This document shows, piece after piece, positions 18,948-26,866 of a stretch of 33,321 nt of DNA. The position numbers and the translations under genes were made by a program. The DNA is from an uncultured Bacillota bacterium. GTDB lineage: Bacteria > Bacillota_I > Bacilli_A > RF39 > UBA660. The notes under the pieces are model-generated. The model worked only from the letters and a program-made list of their open reading frames with translations, had not been told where the DNA came from and did no database searches. The stretch spans positions 1 through 33,321 of the forward strand of contig CAMNHZ010000003.1 of assembly GCA_946540075.1 (NCBI GenBank). The letters run 5' to 3'. Every line of letters starts with the position of its first letter. Within the stretch, counting starts at the first letter, position 1.

Positions 18948-20263
18948 AAATATGTGAAGTATTTATTGGTTCATTAATTACAGTTATAGCTCAATTATAT
19001 ATATGGTTTAGATTATCTAATAAGAAGATAGGTGATTTGTCTAGTAAAGTATATCTTTTCTTAGTACTACTTGCAATAGTGATGACGATTAATTATCTTT
19101 ATATAAATAAGTTTTTTCGTATAATAATTATTGTAGGTTGTATGATTTTGTTTGTATATAAAGTATTAAAAAGGCCAATAAAGAATTCTATAATTATGGT
19201 TTTATATAGTGAATTACTAGCAGTTATTAGTGAAGTTATATTTATATCAGCTATATCATATATAGGTAATTATGATATCAATTCTTTAGAAAAATATTCC
19301 TTTGGTAAGTTATTAACTAATGTTGTTATTGCAGTTCTGTCAATTATTATTTTTAACATTGTAGATAAAATTAAATTTTTACAAGATAAAGTTAGTATTA
19401 TAAGTAATTACCCAAAAAGAAAATTGATACTTATATCAATATTATATATATTTATTGTTAACTTTTTCATTATGCAGTCATATTATAAAATAACTTTGGG
19501 TTTTCTATTGATTCTGAATGCATTTAATATCGTTATTTTTACATTTATTATTATACAAATAATGAATGAGTATTCAAATAATGTCGCAATAAAGAACAAG
19601 TATGATATTTTAATGAGTAAATCAATTGATTACGAAAATATAATAGACAGTCAAAGAATGGAAAACCATGAAAACAAAAATGACTTATATGTTTTAAAGA
19701 CAATGATTCCATCTAGCAATAAGGAAGCACATGAACAATTAGATTTAATGATTAATGAATATGAAAATAGAGAAATTGAATATCAACAAAATAAAGATTT
19801 ATATCAAAAAACGCTAAGAATACCATCTGGTGGTCTTAGGGGACTTTTTTATCAGAAATTATTGTATATTGAGAATAATAATATTGAGTATTCTCTTAGA
19901 GTTAGTAAAAATATAAATAAAGATAGTTTAAATGATTTAGATAAGTATGAACGCAGAAATTTATGTAAAATAATAGGAGTATACTTAGATAATGCTATTC
20001 AAGAAGTAGAAAAAATAGATAATAAAAAAATTAGAATTGATTTAAAACTAGATAAAAAGGTGTTTCAAATTAGTATATCTAATAGCTTAGGTAAAATTCT
20101 TGAAATTGAAAAAATAAATGACAAGGGATATAGTACTAAAGGTAAAAAACACGGATATGGTCTTTCTTTAGTTAATGATATTTTAAAAGAAAGTAAAAAA
20201 ATTACTAGTGAAACAAGTATCACAGGTAGTATCTTTAAACAGACAGTAAAAATAAAAATATAG
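18944..20263 (+). CDS. agrC: AgrC-like peptide-sensing histidine kinase, GHKL ATPase
   Basis: About 6 N-terminal TM helices, MENHENKNDLYVLKTM H-box region, GVYLDNAIQEVEK N-box, KKHGYGLSLVNDIL; overlaps the regulator ORF by 4 bp. Confidence 0.88.
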   Translation: MKICEVFIGSLITVIAQLYIWFRLSNKKIGDLSSKVYLFLVLLAIVMTINYLYINKFFRIIIIVGCMILFVYKVLKRPIKNSIIMVLYSELLAVISEVIFISAISYIGNYDINSLEKYSFGKLLTNVVIAVLSIIIFNIVDKIKFLQDKVSIISNYPKRKLILISILYIFIVNFFIMQSYYKITLGFLLILNAFNIVIFTFIIIQIMNEYSNNVAIKNKYDILMSKSIDYENIIDSQRMENHENKNDLYVLKTMIPSSNKEAHEQLDLMINEYENREIEYQQNKDLYQKTLRIPSGGLRGLFYQKLLYIENNNIEYSLRVSKNINKDSLNDLDKYERRNLCKIIGVYLDNAIQEVEKIDNKKIRIDLKLDKKVFQISISNSLGKILEIEKINDKGYSTKGKKHGYGLSLVNDILKESKKITSETSITGSIFKQTVKIKI

Positions 20264-20286
20264 TTTAAAAAACTATATTTTTATTT
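20250..20286. terminator. Bidirectional terminator between convergent agrC and agrD
   Basis: Perfect 16-bp inverted repeat AAATAAAAATATAGTT-TAAAA-AACTATATTTTTATTT containing both stop codons. Confidence 0.75.
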
Positions 20287-20403
20287 AATTAAAGATTTTG
20301 GTGTTTCTGGTTCATCAGCGACAACAATTACGCAAGCGCTTGAACCAAGAGTAGCTACGAAAGCTCCAACCTTTGCTAAAATAGTTGATAAAACAGCAAC
20401 CAT
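20281..20403 (-). CDS. agrD: AgrD-like cyclic autoinducing peptide precursor (40 aa), absent from the ORF track
   Basis: Reverse-strand translation MVAVLSTILAKVGAFVATLGSSACVIVVADEPETPKSLIK; C-terminal SAC....DEPETPKSL matches AgrD recognition tails; SD AAAGGAAGG upstream; directly follows agrB. Confidence 0.93.
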   Translation of the reverse strand: MVAVLSTILAKVGAFVATLGSSACVIVVADEPETPKSLIK

Positions 20404-20448
20404 CTATTCTTCGCCTTCCTTTCTTTTTATATACCTTACTTTATAAAA

Positions 20449-21057
20449 TCAAATACCATTACTTTGATAATTTTTATAATTATCATATGGTAATTTAAAT
20501 GCTTTATAGACATATGGTGAAATCATAAAGCATTGTACTACTAAAGCAAACATAAATGCATTTGCTAAGAACATGTCATTGATAAAAATTGATGAAAAAG
20601 ACATAATAATGGCCATTAAAGTTGATATCAATTTAAATCTTTCTCGTCTAGTTTTACTAATGATTGGTCTTTTATACGTATCAGCAGGAGCATTTTTATA
20701 TACTCTTAAGATACATATTGAGCAAATCACAGCTCTTTGAATGCAGGATATCTCCACATGTTTACATATTAGAGGGACTCCAATAAAAATAATTGTTGAA
20801 GCAATCCAACACATCCAGCTTTTAGTAGCATGTAATCCAAAAGAGGGTGTCCTTATTATGTTGTAAATTAATAAGAAGATCACCACTTCCTTAAAAATAT
20901 GCAGAAAGATCGATACTACAAATATAAATACTAATTTAGTTAATAAAATATATATAGATTCTAACCCATATCTAATAATAGATAGTTTTTCTTGATCATA
21001 TTCTTTGTTTGAATTGGATATTAACTTTATACAACCATCTAAAACTAAATTTTTCAT
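20449..21057 (-). CDS. agrB: AgrB-like propeptide-processing membrane endopeptidase
   Basis: YNIIRTPSFGLHATKSWMCWIAS with the conserved His and Cys; NAPADTYKRPI; several TM helices; ATG at 21057 (track uses TTG at 21063). Confidence 0.93.
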   Translation of the reverse strand: MKNLVLDGCIKLISNSNKEYDQEKLSIIRYGLESIYILLTKLVFIFVVSIFLHIFKEVVIFLLIYNIIRTPSFGLHATKSWMCWIASTIIFIGVPLICKHVEISCIQRAVICSICILRVYKNAPADTYKRPIISKTRRERFKLISTLMAIIMSFSSIFINDMFLANAFMFALVVQCFMISPYVYKAFKLPYDNYKNYQSNGI

Positions 21058-21099
21058 ATTCAAATACCACTCTACTTTCTACACTTTACTGATTTTATC

Positions 21100-21153
21100 A
21101 CTATAAAGAATTATTTTAGATTTTATGTCTTAAAAAACACGAAAAATATGTCT
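21100..21153 (-). promoter_or_regulatory. Putative agrBD promoter with a LytTR-type direct repeat
   Basis: On the minus strand AGACATA (21153-21147) and AGACATA (21130-21124), 23 bp start to start; TATAGT -10-like at 21105-21100. Confidence 0.4.
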
Positions 21154-21388
21154 AAAAGAGTTTTTTATAACTTAATTTAATTGTAATTTTACATTTTAAA
21201 CAATTTTATGAATACTTTGAGCAAATAAATAAAAAAATATCAAATAAAAGGGTAAAATCGTAGTTACCTTGCTTTATAGGAATCGCTAATTTGTAGTATT
21301 TTGTCGACTCTTTTTTCTTGTAATAACAAGAAAATAAAATTAAAATAAAATTGTAAGGCAGTAAATTACTAGGAGGGAGATTTATATG

Positions 21389-21601
21389 ATGCGTGGTAAA
21401 GTAAAATGGTTTAATAATGAAAAAGGATTTGGTTTTATTGAATACAAAGAAAACGAGGATATCTTTGTTCATTATTCTGCTATATTATCTGAAGGATATA
21501 AAACCTTAGTCGAAGGTCAATATGTTGAATTTGACTTAGTACGTACTGACAAAGGTTTACAAGCAAAAAATGTAGTTGAAATAAAAACTGCTCTTGTTTA
21601 G
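21389..21601 (+). CDS. Cold-shock protein (CspA family)
   Basis: [32 protein letters not shown]. Confidence 0.95.
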   Translation: MRGKVKWFNNEKGFGFIEYKENEDIFVHYSAILSEGYKTLVEGQYVEFDLVRTDKGLQAKNVVEIKTALV

Positions 21602-21611
21602 CAGTTTTTTT
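21583..21611 (+). terminator. Intrinsic terminator overlapping the end of the csp gene
   Basis: AAAACTGCT...AGCAGTTTT plus T-run. Confidence 0.75.
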
Positions 21612-21722
21612 ATGTAAAAATGTTGTAATTCTTTAATATAATAAATGTATATTTTTAAATAAAGAAAAAAATGACAAAAATAAATATTTGTGCTACAATA
21701 AAACTAGAAAGGATGGATATGT

Positions 21723-22244
21723 ATGTTATTTAATATTCGTGGTGATAAGATTGAAATCACAGAGTCAATAAAAGAGTATATTGACAAGAGGATAGGGAGG
21801 TTAGATAAGTATTTTAGAAATCCTGGAGAAATGAAAGCTAATGTAAAAGCTAGACTAAGTGGAATCAATCAAGTGATTGAAGTTACGATACCTATAAAGA
21901 AAGGTGTATTACGTGCAGAAGATCGTGATAAAGATTTATATGCAGCAATAGATAAAGTTACTGAAAAACTTGAAAGACAAATTCGCAAGAACAAAACAAA
22001 AATTATGAATCATCGTAATGTTAAGAATACTTTTAATGATGTAGAAATCGAAGAAGTTCCAGATAATAAAAAAGTTGTTAAAAGAAAATTAATTGAAACT
22101 AAACCAATGAGCGAAGAAGAAGCTATTCTTCAAATGGAATTAATCGATCATGATTTCTTCATTTTTAAAGATGCAGAAGATGATAGTGTTGCGGTTGCTT
22201 ATAAGAGAAATGATAAACAATACGGAATAATTAAAATAAAATAG
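21723..22244 (+). CDS. hpf: Ribosome hibernation promoting factor, long form
   Basis: MLFNIRGDKIEITESIKEYIDKRIGRLDKYF; C-terminal domain ETKPMSEEEAILQMELIDHDFFIFKDAEDDSVAVAYKRNDKQYGIIKI. Confidence 0.95.
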   Translation: MLFNIRGDKIEITESIKEYIDKRIGRLDKYFRNPGEMKANVKARLSGINQVIEVTIPIKKGVLRAEDRDKDLYAAIDKVTEKLERQIRKNKTKIMNHRNVKNTFNDVEIEEVPDNKKVVKRKLIETKPMSEEEAILQMELIDHDFFIFKDAEDDSVAVAYKRNDKQYGIIKIK

Positions 22245-22248
22245 ATAT

Positions 22249-22271
22249 AAGGAGTGAAAACTCCTTTTTTT
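22249..22271 (+). terminator. Intrinsic terminator after hpf
   Basis: AAGGAGT-GAAA-ACTCCTT plus T-run. Confidence 0.8.
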
Positions 22272-22316
22272 GTTACTAAAATTTAATTACTTAAATATAA
22301 TTATAATGGTGATACT

Positions 22317-22562
22317 ATGATTAAATTACAAAATATTAGATCATATTTATTAGATGAACAATTTAAAATAACAATAATTAATAATAATGTTGATATAGTT
22401 AATTTTACATCAATAGGTCATTTTGATGATACTAAAATTATTGTTAGATATAATAATGGAAGTGTCGTCGTTAAAGGAGAAAAACTAGTAGTTAAAAAGT
22501 TGCTAATTGATGAAATATTAATTGGTGGAAAAATAAAAAGTATTGAGTTGATTAATATATGA
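22317..22562 (+). CDS. yqfC: YqfC family sporulation-associated protein
   Basis: 81-aa YqfC-like pattern (VNFTSIGHFDDTKIIVRYNNGSVVVKGEKLVVKKLLIDEILIGGKIKSIE) directly upstream of yqfD. Confidence 0.75.
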   Translation: MIKLQNIRSYLLDEQFKITIINNNVDIVNFTSIGHFDDTKIIVRYNNGSVVVKGEKLVVKKLLIDEILIGGKIKSIELINI

Positions 22563-23722
22563 AATCTAAATTAAAACTTAAGGTTGTTGGAAAGAATCCC
22601 AACTTATTTTTTAGAAGATTGATTAGTAATGGTATTAATATATATAATCTAAGTCAAATAGATTATAAAACTATTGAAATAGTTATTTTAGAAGAAGATT
22701 ATGAAAAGCTAATGAAGATTAGATCTGTATACGATGTAACTATATTAAATAGTTATGGTATCAGAAAAGTAAGAGAATTAATCAGAAAAAATAAAATTTT
22801 AATGATAAGCTTAATTATAAGTATCTTATTAGTATATATGCTATCAAATATTATTTTTAAAATTGAAATAGTACATAATGATAGTAACATAAGACAATTG
22901 CTTTCTAAAGAATTAGAAAGTAACGGTATAAAGAAATACTCTATAAAAAAAGATTATCATAGTATTCAAAGAATAAAGAATGGTATTTTAAATAAATATA
23001 AAGATAAACTGGAATGGATTGAAATAGAAAATATTGGGACAAAATATGTTGTTAGAGTTGAAGAAAGAAAAATAAATAAGAAACGTAAGGAATCAGCTAT
23101 AAGAAATATAGTAGCTAAAAAGAGTGCGACGATAAGAAGGATATATACTAAAAAGGGAGAGGCTATAAAAGGAATTAATGACTATGTAAACAAGGGAGAT
23201 GTAGTCATAAGCGGGGAGATAAAATTAAATGATGAATCTAAAAATATGGTATCTGCTTCTGGGACAGTATATGGAGAAGTGTGGTATAAAGTAAAGGTCG
23301 ATATGCCTCTTGAATACCATGAAAAAAAATATACTGGAAGGAGTAAGAAAGTATATGCAATTAATTTTTTAAATTATAGTTTTGAATTGTTTAATTTTAA
23401 TAAGTTTAAAGATAAAGAAAAAAAATCAAAAGTTATATTAAAAGATATGATTTTGCCAATAAGTATTGAAAAACAATATCAAAAAGAAATAATTAGAATA
23501 GATAAAAAATATAAAGAAGAACAAGCAATTACAGCTGCAACTAATTATGCATTAGATAAAGTAAGACATGATTTGAAAGAAAAAGAGTATATAATTGGTA
23601 AAAAAGATTTGAAAGTTGCGCTAAAAGATAGTAAAATAGAAGTGAATGTATTTGTAGCTGTATGTGAAAACATAACTCAGTATCAAAGTATATCTGTAAA
23701 TGATGATTTAAAAAAGGAGTGA
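22559..23722 (+). CDS. yqfD: YqfD family sporulation protein
   Basis: Single TM then IGTKYVVRVEERKINKKRK, NIVAKKSATIRRIYTKKGEAIKGINDYVNKGDVVISGEI; overlaps yqfC by 4 bp. Confidence 0.88.
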   Translation: MKSKLKLKVVGKNPNLFFRRLISNGINIYNLSQIDYKTIEIVILEEDYEKLMKIRSVYDVTILNSYGIRKVRELIRKNKILMISLIISILLVYMLSNIIFKIEIVHNDSNIRQLLSKELESNGIKKYSIKKDYHSIQRIKNGILNKYKDKLEWIEIENIGTKYVVRVEERKINKKRKESAIRNIVAKKSATIRRIYTKKGEAIKGINDYVNKGDVVISGEIKLNDESKNMVSASGTVYGEVWYKVKVDMPLEYHEKKYTGRSKKVYAINFLNYSFELFNFNKFKDKEKKSKVILKDMILPISIEKQYQKEIIRIDKKYKEEQAITAATNYALDKVRHDLKEKEYIIGKKDLKVALKDSKIEVNVFVAVCENITQYQSISVNDDLKKE

Positions 23723-24345
23723 TAAGTAATATGATCAGTGAAACAATATTAAATATTTTTTCCAGTGTCTGGCCAATGTTACTTATATTTATAACAATAA
23801 TTATATCTATGCGTATTACTTATCTAATTGATCATAAAGGGGAACCTTATTATTTATATAAAGATTTAATGGTTTTAGGATTTGTCATATATATATTGTG
23901 TTTGTTCCATGTTGTAACTTTTCAAGATGTAAGTTGGTCAACTTCTAATTTTATACCATTTAAAGAAATGTTAAGATATGATTTTGGGACAATGATGTTT
24001 TATAAAAATGTTTTAGGAAATATGATTATGTTTATTCCATTTGGTTTTTTTACATCATATTTTTTGACTATTAAGGATAAATATAAAATATTTATTTTAT
24101 CAATTATAACTTCAATTACTATTGAAACCACACAACTTATGATAGGTCGTGTATTTGATGTAGATGATATACTATTAAATGTATTTGGAGGATTAATAGG
24201 ATATTTAGTATATAGATTTTTAGATGGAATTAAGGAAAGATTACCAAAATTCTTACAAAAAACAATTGTATATAATATTATAATGTTTTTAGTTCTTATA
24301 TTAATATTTGCTTATTTATACATGATAATTTATTGGGGGATATAA
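23719..24345 (+). CDS. VanZ-like membrane protein
   Basis: NFIPFKEM...NVLGNMIMFIPFGFFTSYF...TIETTQLMIGRVFDVDDILLNVFGGLIGY. Confidence 0.85.
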   Translation: MISNMISETILNIFSSVWPMLLIFITIIISMRITYLIDHKGEPYYLYKDLMVLGFVIYILCLFHVVTFQDVSWSTSNFIPFKEMLRYDFGTMMFYKNVLGNMIMFIPFGFFTSYFLTIKDKYKIFILSIITSITIETTQLMIGRVFDVDDILLNVFGGLIGYLVYRFLDGIKERLPKFLQKTIVYNIIMFLVLILIFAYLYMIIYWGI

Positions 24346-24346
24346 A

Positions 24347-24793
24347 ATGAATCAGGTTAGTATATATAATGAAACAGATGAAAAATTAAATGAGATAGAT
24401 GAATTACCTAAATTAATTGATTATATGATTAAGTTCGAAAAGTTGGATAATCTAATCTTTAATGTTATTATAGTAGATAATGAATATATTCATAAATTAA
24501 ATAGAGATTATCGTAATATTGATAGACCAACTGATGTTATAACTTTTGCACTAGAGGATAATGGAAAAATCGAATTAGAAGGTGGAAGAGTGTTAGGAGA
24601 TATATATATATCGATTGATAAAGCTAAAGAACAAGCTAAGGAATATAATCATAGTTTAAAACGAGAATTATCATTTTTAATGGTTCATGGATTTTTGCAC
24701 CTATTAGGATATGATCATATGAATGAGGAAGATGAAAAGGTTATGTTTGATAAGCAAGAAAGGATATTAGATAGTTATGGTATCACACGTTAA
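24347..24793 (+). CDS. ybeY: Endoribonuclease YbeY
   Basis: LNRDYRNIDRPTDVITFAL, GDIYIS, HGFLHLLGYDHMNEEDEKVMFDKQERIL zinc-binding motif. Confidence 0.95.
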   Translation: MNQVSIYNETDEKLNEIDELPKLIDYMIKFEKLDNLIFNVIIVDNEYIHKLNRDYRNIDRPTDVITFALEDNGKIELEGGRVLGDIYISIDKAKEQAKEYNHSLKRELSFLMVHGFLHLLGYDHMNEEDEKVMFDKQERILDSYGITR

Positions 24794-25169
24794 AAAGAAT
24801 ATAGCAAAAATGCTTAAAGGAACTGGATATGCAGTAGATGGAATTATTTATGCTAATCGTTATGAACAAAGTTTTTTACTCATAGGAATTACGTTATTTT
24901 TGATTCTAGTATTAGGAATTGTATTCAAAATTAGTTTATTAGAATGGGCAATAAGTGTATTCTTGCTTGGAATTATAAGTGCATGTGAATTAATTAATAC
25001 ATCAATGGAGGCAGTAATTGATTTAATTTGTCCAAAGATTCATCCTCTTGCCAAAATAGGTAAAGACACTGCAAGTTCAGCTGTGTTTATAATATCGACA
25101 GCTGCATTTGTTACTTGGTTAGTAATTTTTGTTCCTAAAATAATTAAGATGTTGGAGGTATTACGATGA
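24777..25169 (+). CDS. dgkA: Diacylglycerol/undecaprenol kinase family, copy 1
   Basis: CELINTSMEAVIDLICPKIHPLAKIGKDTASSAVFI; three TM helices. Confidence 0.88.
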   Translation: MVSHVKKNIAKMLKGTGYAVDGIIYANRYEQSFLLIGITLFLILVLGIVFKISLLEWAISVFLLGIISACELINTSMEAVIDLICPKIHPLAKIGKDTASSAVFIISTAAFVTWLVIFVPKIIKMLEVLR

Positions 25170-25564
25170 CCGAACAAGAAAGAAAAAAATTAAAACAACA
25201 CGGTATAGGAAGATTTTTTAGAAGTTTTAAGTTTTCAATGCAAGGATTACAATATGCATTTAAGTATGAACAAAATATTGTTATACATTTAATTATTACA
25301 GTACTTGTAATATGTTTAGGATTATATGTTAATTTGAATTTTAATGAATGGATTTTTGTAATCTTATTGATTGGACTTGTAGTAGCTACAGAACTAATTA
25401 ATACTTCTATAGAAGCAGTAGTAGATCTTGCTTGTACGGAGATTCATCCTCTTGCAAAAGTTGCTAAAGATACAGCTGCAGCATCAGTATTGATATTTGC
25501 TTTAACATCAGTAGTAGCAGGTGGTCTAATATTTGTCCCAAAAATCATTGAAATATTATTCTAA
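25166..25564 (+). CDS. Diacylglycerol/undecaprenol kinase family, copy 2
   Basis: TELINTSIEAVVDLACTEIHPLAKVAKDTAAASVLIF; tandem paralogue overlapping copy 1 by 4 bp. Confidence 0.9.
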   Translation: MTEQERKKLKQHGIGRFFRSFKFSMQGLQYAFKYEQNIVIHLIITVLVICLGLYVNLNFNEWIFVILLIGLVVATELINTSIEAVVDLACTEIHPLAKVAKDTAAASVLIFALTSVVAGGLIFVPKIIEILF

Positions 25565-25568
25565 AGAT

Positions 25569-25597
25569 TTGCAAAAATTAGAAAAGTTTGTTATAAT
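25569..25597 (+). promoter_or_regulatory. Promoter upstream of tRNA-Arg
   Basis: TTGCAA, 17-nt spacer, TATAAT. Confidence 0.6.
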
Positions 25598-25629
25598 TAT
25601 AACGTTGTTTAAAAAACAATGTTTTATTT

Positions 25630-25706
25630 GCGCTTGTAGCTCAGCTGGATAGAGTGTTTGGCTACGAACCAAAAGGTCAGGGGTTCGAATCCCTTCAGGC
25701 GCGCCA
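25630..25706 (+). tRNA. tRNA-Arg (anticodon ACG)
   Basis: GCGCTTG/CAGGCGC acceptor, TTTGG-CTACGAA-CCAAA anticodon arm, GGTTCGAATCC T-arm, encoded CCA. Confidence 0.95.
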
Positions 25707-25717
25707 TTATGTAAATC

Positions 25718-25745
25718 AAGACATATTTATTATGTCTTTTTTTTA
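25718..25745 (+). terminator. Intrinsic terminator after tRNA-Arg
   Basis: AAGACATA...TATGTCTT plus T-run. Confidence 0.75.
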
Positions 25746-25799
25746 TAACTAATACAAATTTTATTTGTTTAATGATATAATTATATTTAGGTGAATAGT

Positions 25800-26792
25800 A
25801 TGGAGTATATTTTGAATGAAAAAAATGACAAGAAAATAACTCTTAAAAAATTTCAGAATGAATTACTCTCAATGATGAAGGATATAGATAAGATTTGCGT
25901 TAAAAATAATATCAAATATATTCTTTATGGTAGTTCAGTATTAGGTGCTGTTTGTTATAAAGGTTTTAGATCTTGTGATGATAATATAAGTATTGCAATG
26001 ACAAGAGATAATTATTATAAATTAATAAAAGCATTAGAACATAATTCTGATTATACTGCTCAATCTTATGAGTTGGATAAGAGATATCTTGTTACTGGAC
26101 CTGCAATGAAAATAAGAAAATTAAATACTTATGTAGAAGAAAAAAATATATTTTTAAATAATAAATGTAGTGATTGTGATGGTATTTATATTAATGTATT
26201 TATAATTAGTAATATATCTAGAAGTAAATTGATTGATTTTATTGTTAGATATTTAAATGCTTTTATTGCGTTAGTTATTATAACGTTTGAATTCGTTGAA
26301 ATTAATCCAACATTGTTGAAAAGATTATATAAATGGAATTCTAAAATGTATGATAAATTAAATAAGAAGAGTAATTATATAGGTGAAGATATTACAAATT
26401 TTAAAAGTATATTAAAGTTAAATTCTTATAAGTATGATGACATATTTCCATCTGTAAAGAAAAAATTTTGTAATACAAAGTTTCCAATTCCACATAATAG
26501 TGAAAAATATTTGTTGAAATATTTCGGGTATAATTATATGGATAATTTAACAGAAAATAAAAAGGATTTTATACATATAAAAAATGTAGATCTAAATATA
26601 ACTACTGAGCAACAAATAAAGTATATAGAAGTAAAAAAACGAAAAAAATTATTAAAACAAATCATATTATTTGGATTATGTTTGATTATTTTTTCAACAA
26701 TTTTACTTGCAGAATTCAGTTTTTTATTAGCTGGAATAGGCATAATGATTTTAGGCGTTGCGCTAATGATTCTGTTTAATACAAAAAATTAG
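25800..26792 (+). CDS. LicD-like nucleotidyltransferase-fold protein with degenerate motif and C-terminal TM helices
   Basis: YILYGSSVLGAVCYKGFRSCDDNISIAMTRDNYYKL resembles the LicD G(S/T)xLGAxRxxGFIPWDDDIDIAMPR motif; two TM segments at the C-terminus. Confidence 0.7.
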   Translation: MEYILNEKNDKKITLKKFQNELLSMMKDIDKICVKNNIKYILYGSSVLGAVCYKGFRSCDDNISIAMTRDNYYKLIKALEHNSDYTAQSYELDKRYLVTGPAMKIRKLNTYVEEKNIFLNNKCSDCDGIYINVFIISNISRSKLIDFIVRYLNAFIALVIITFEFVEINPTLLKRLYKWNSKMYDKLNKKSNYIGEDITNFKSILKLNSYKYDDIFPSVKKKFCNTKFPIPHNSEKYLLKYFGYNYMDNLTENKKDFIHIKNVDLNITTEQQIKYIEVKKRKKLLKQIILFGLCLIIFSTILLAEFSFLLAGIGIMILGVALMILFNTKN

Positions 26793-26811
26793 GATTTATA
26801 CCTAATTTTTT
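26783..26811 (+). terminator. Intrinsic terminator
   Basis: AAAAAATTAGG-ATTTATA-CCTAATTTTTT. Confidence 0.75.
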
Positions 26812-26866
26812 AAATATTATATATAAATGTGCTATAATATTTGTGATTTGAGATGAGGTTGTTTAT

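Noticed and set aside
21206-21472. Minus-strand ORF overlapping the csp leader and gene
   Set aside because: Runs through the cold-shock coding region and AT-rich leader; no recognisable domain or SD
25750-26811. Treating the LicD-like gene as a pseudogene
   Set aside because: Frame is intact over its whole length with SD and terminator, so reported as a CDS with a degenerate motif
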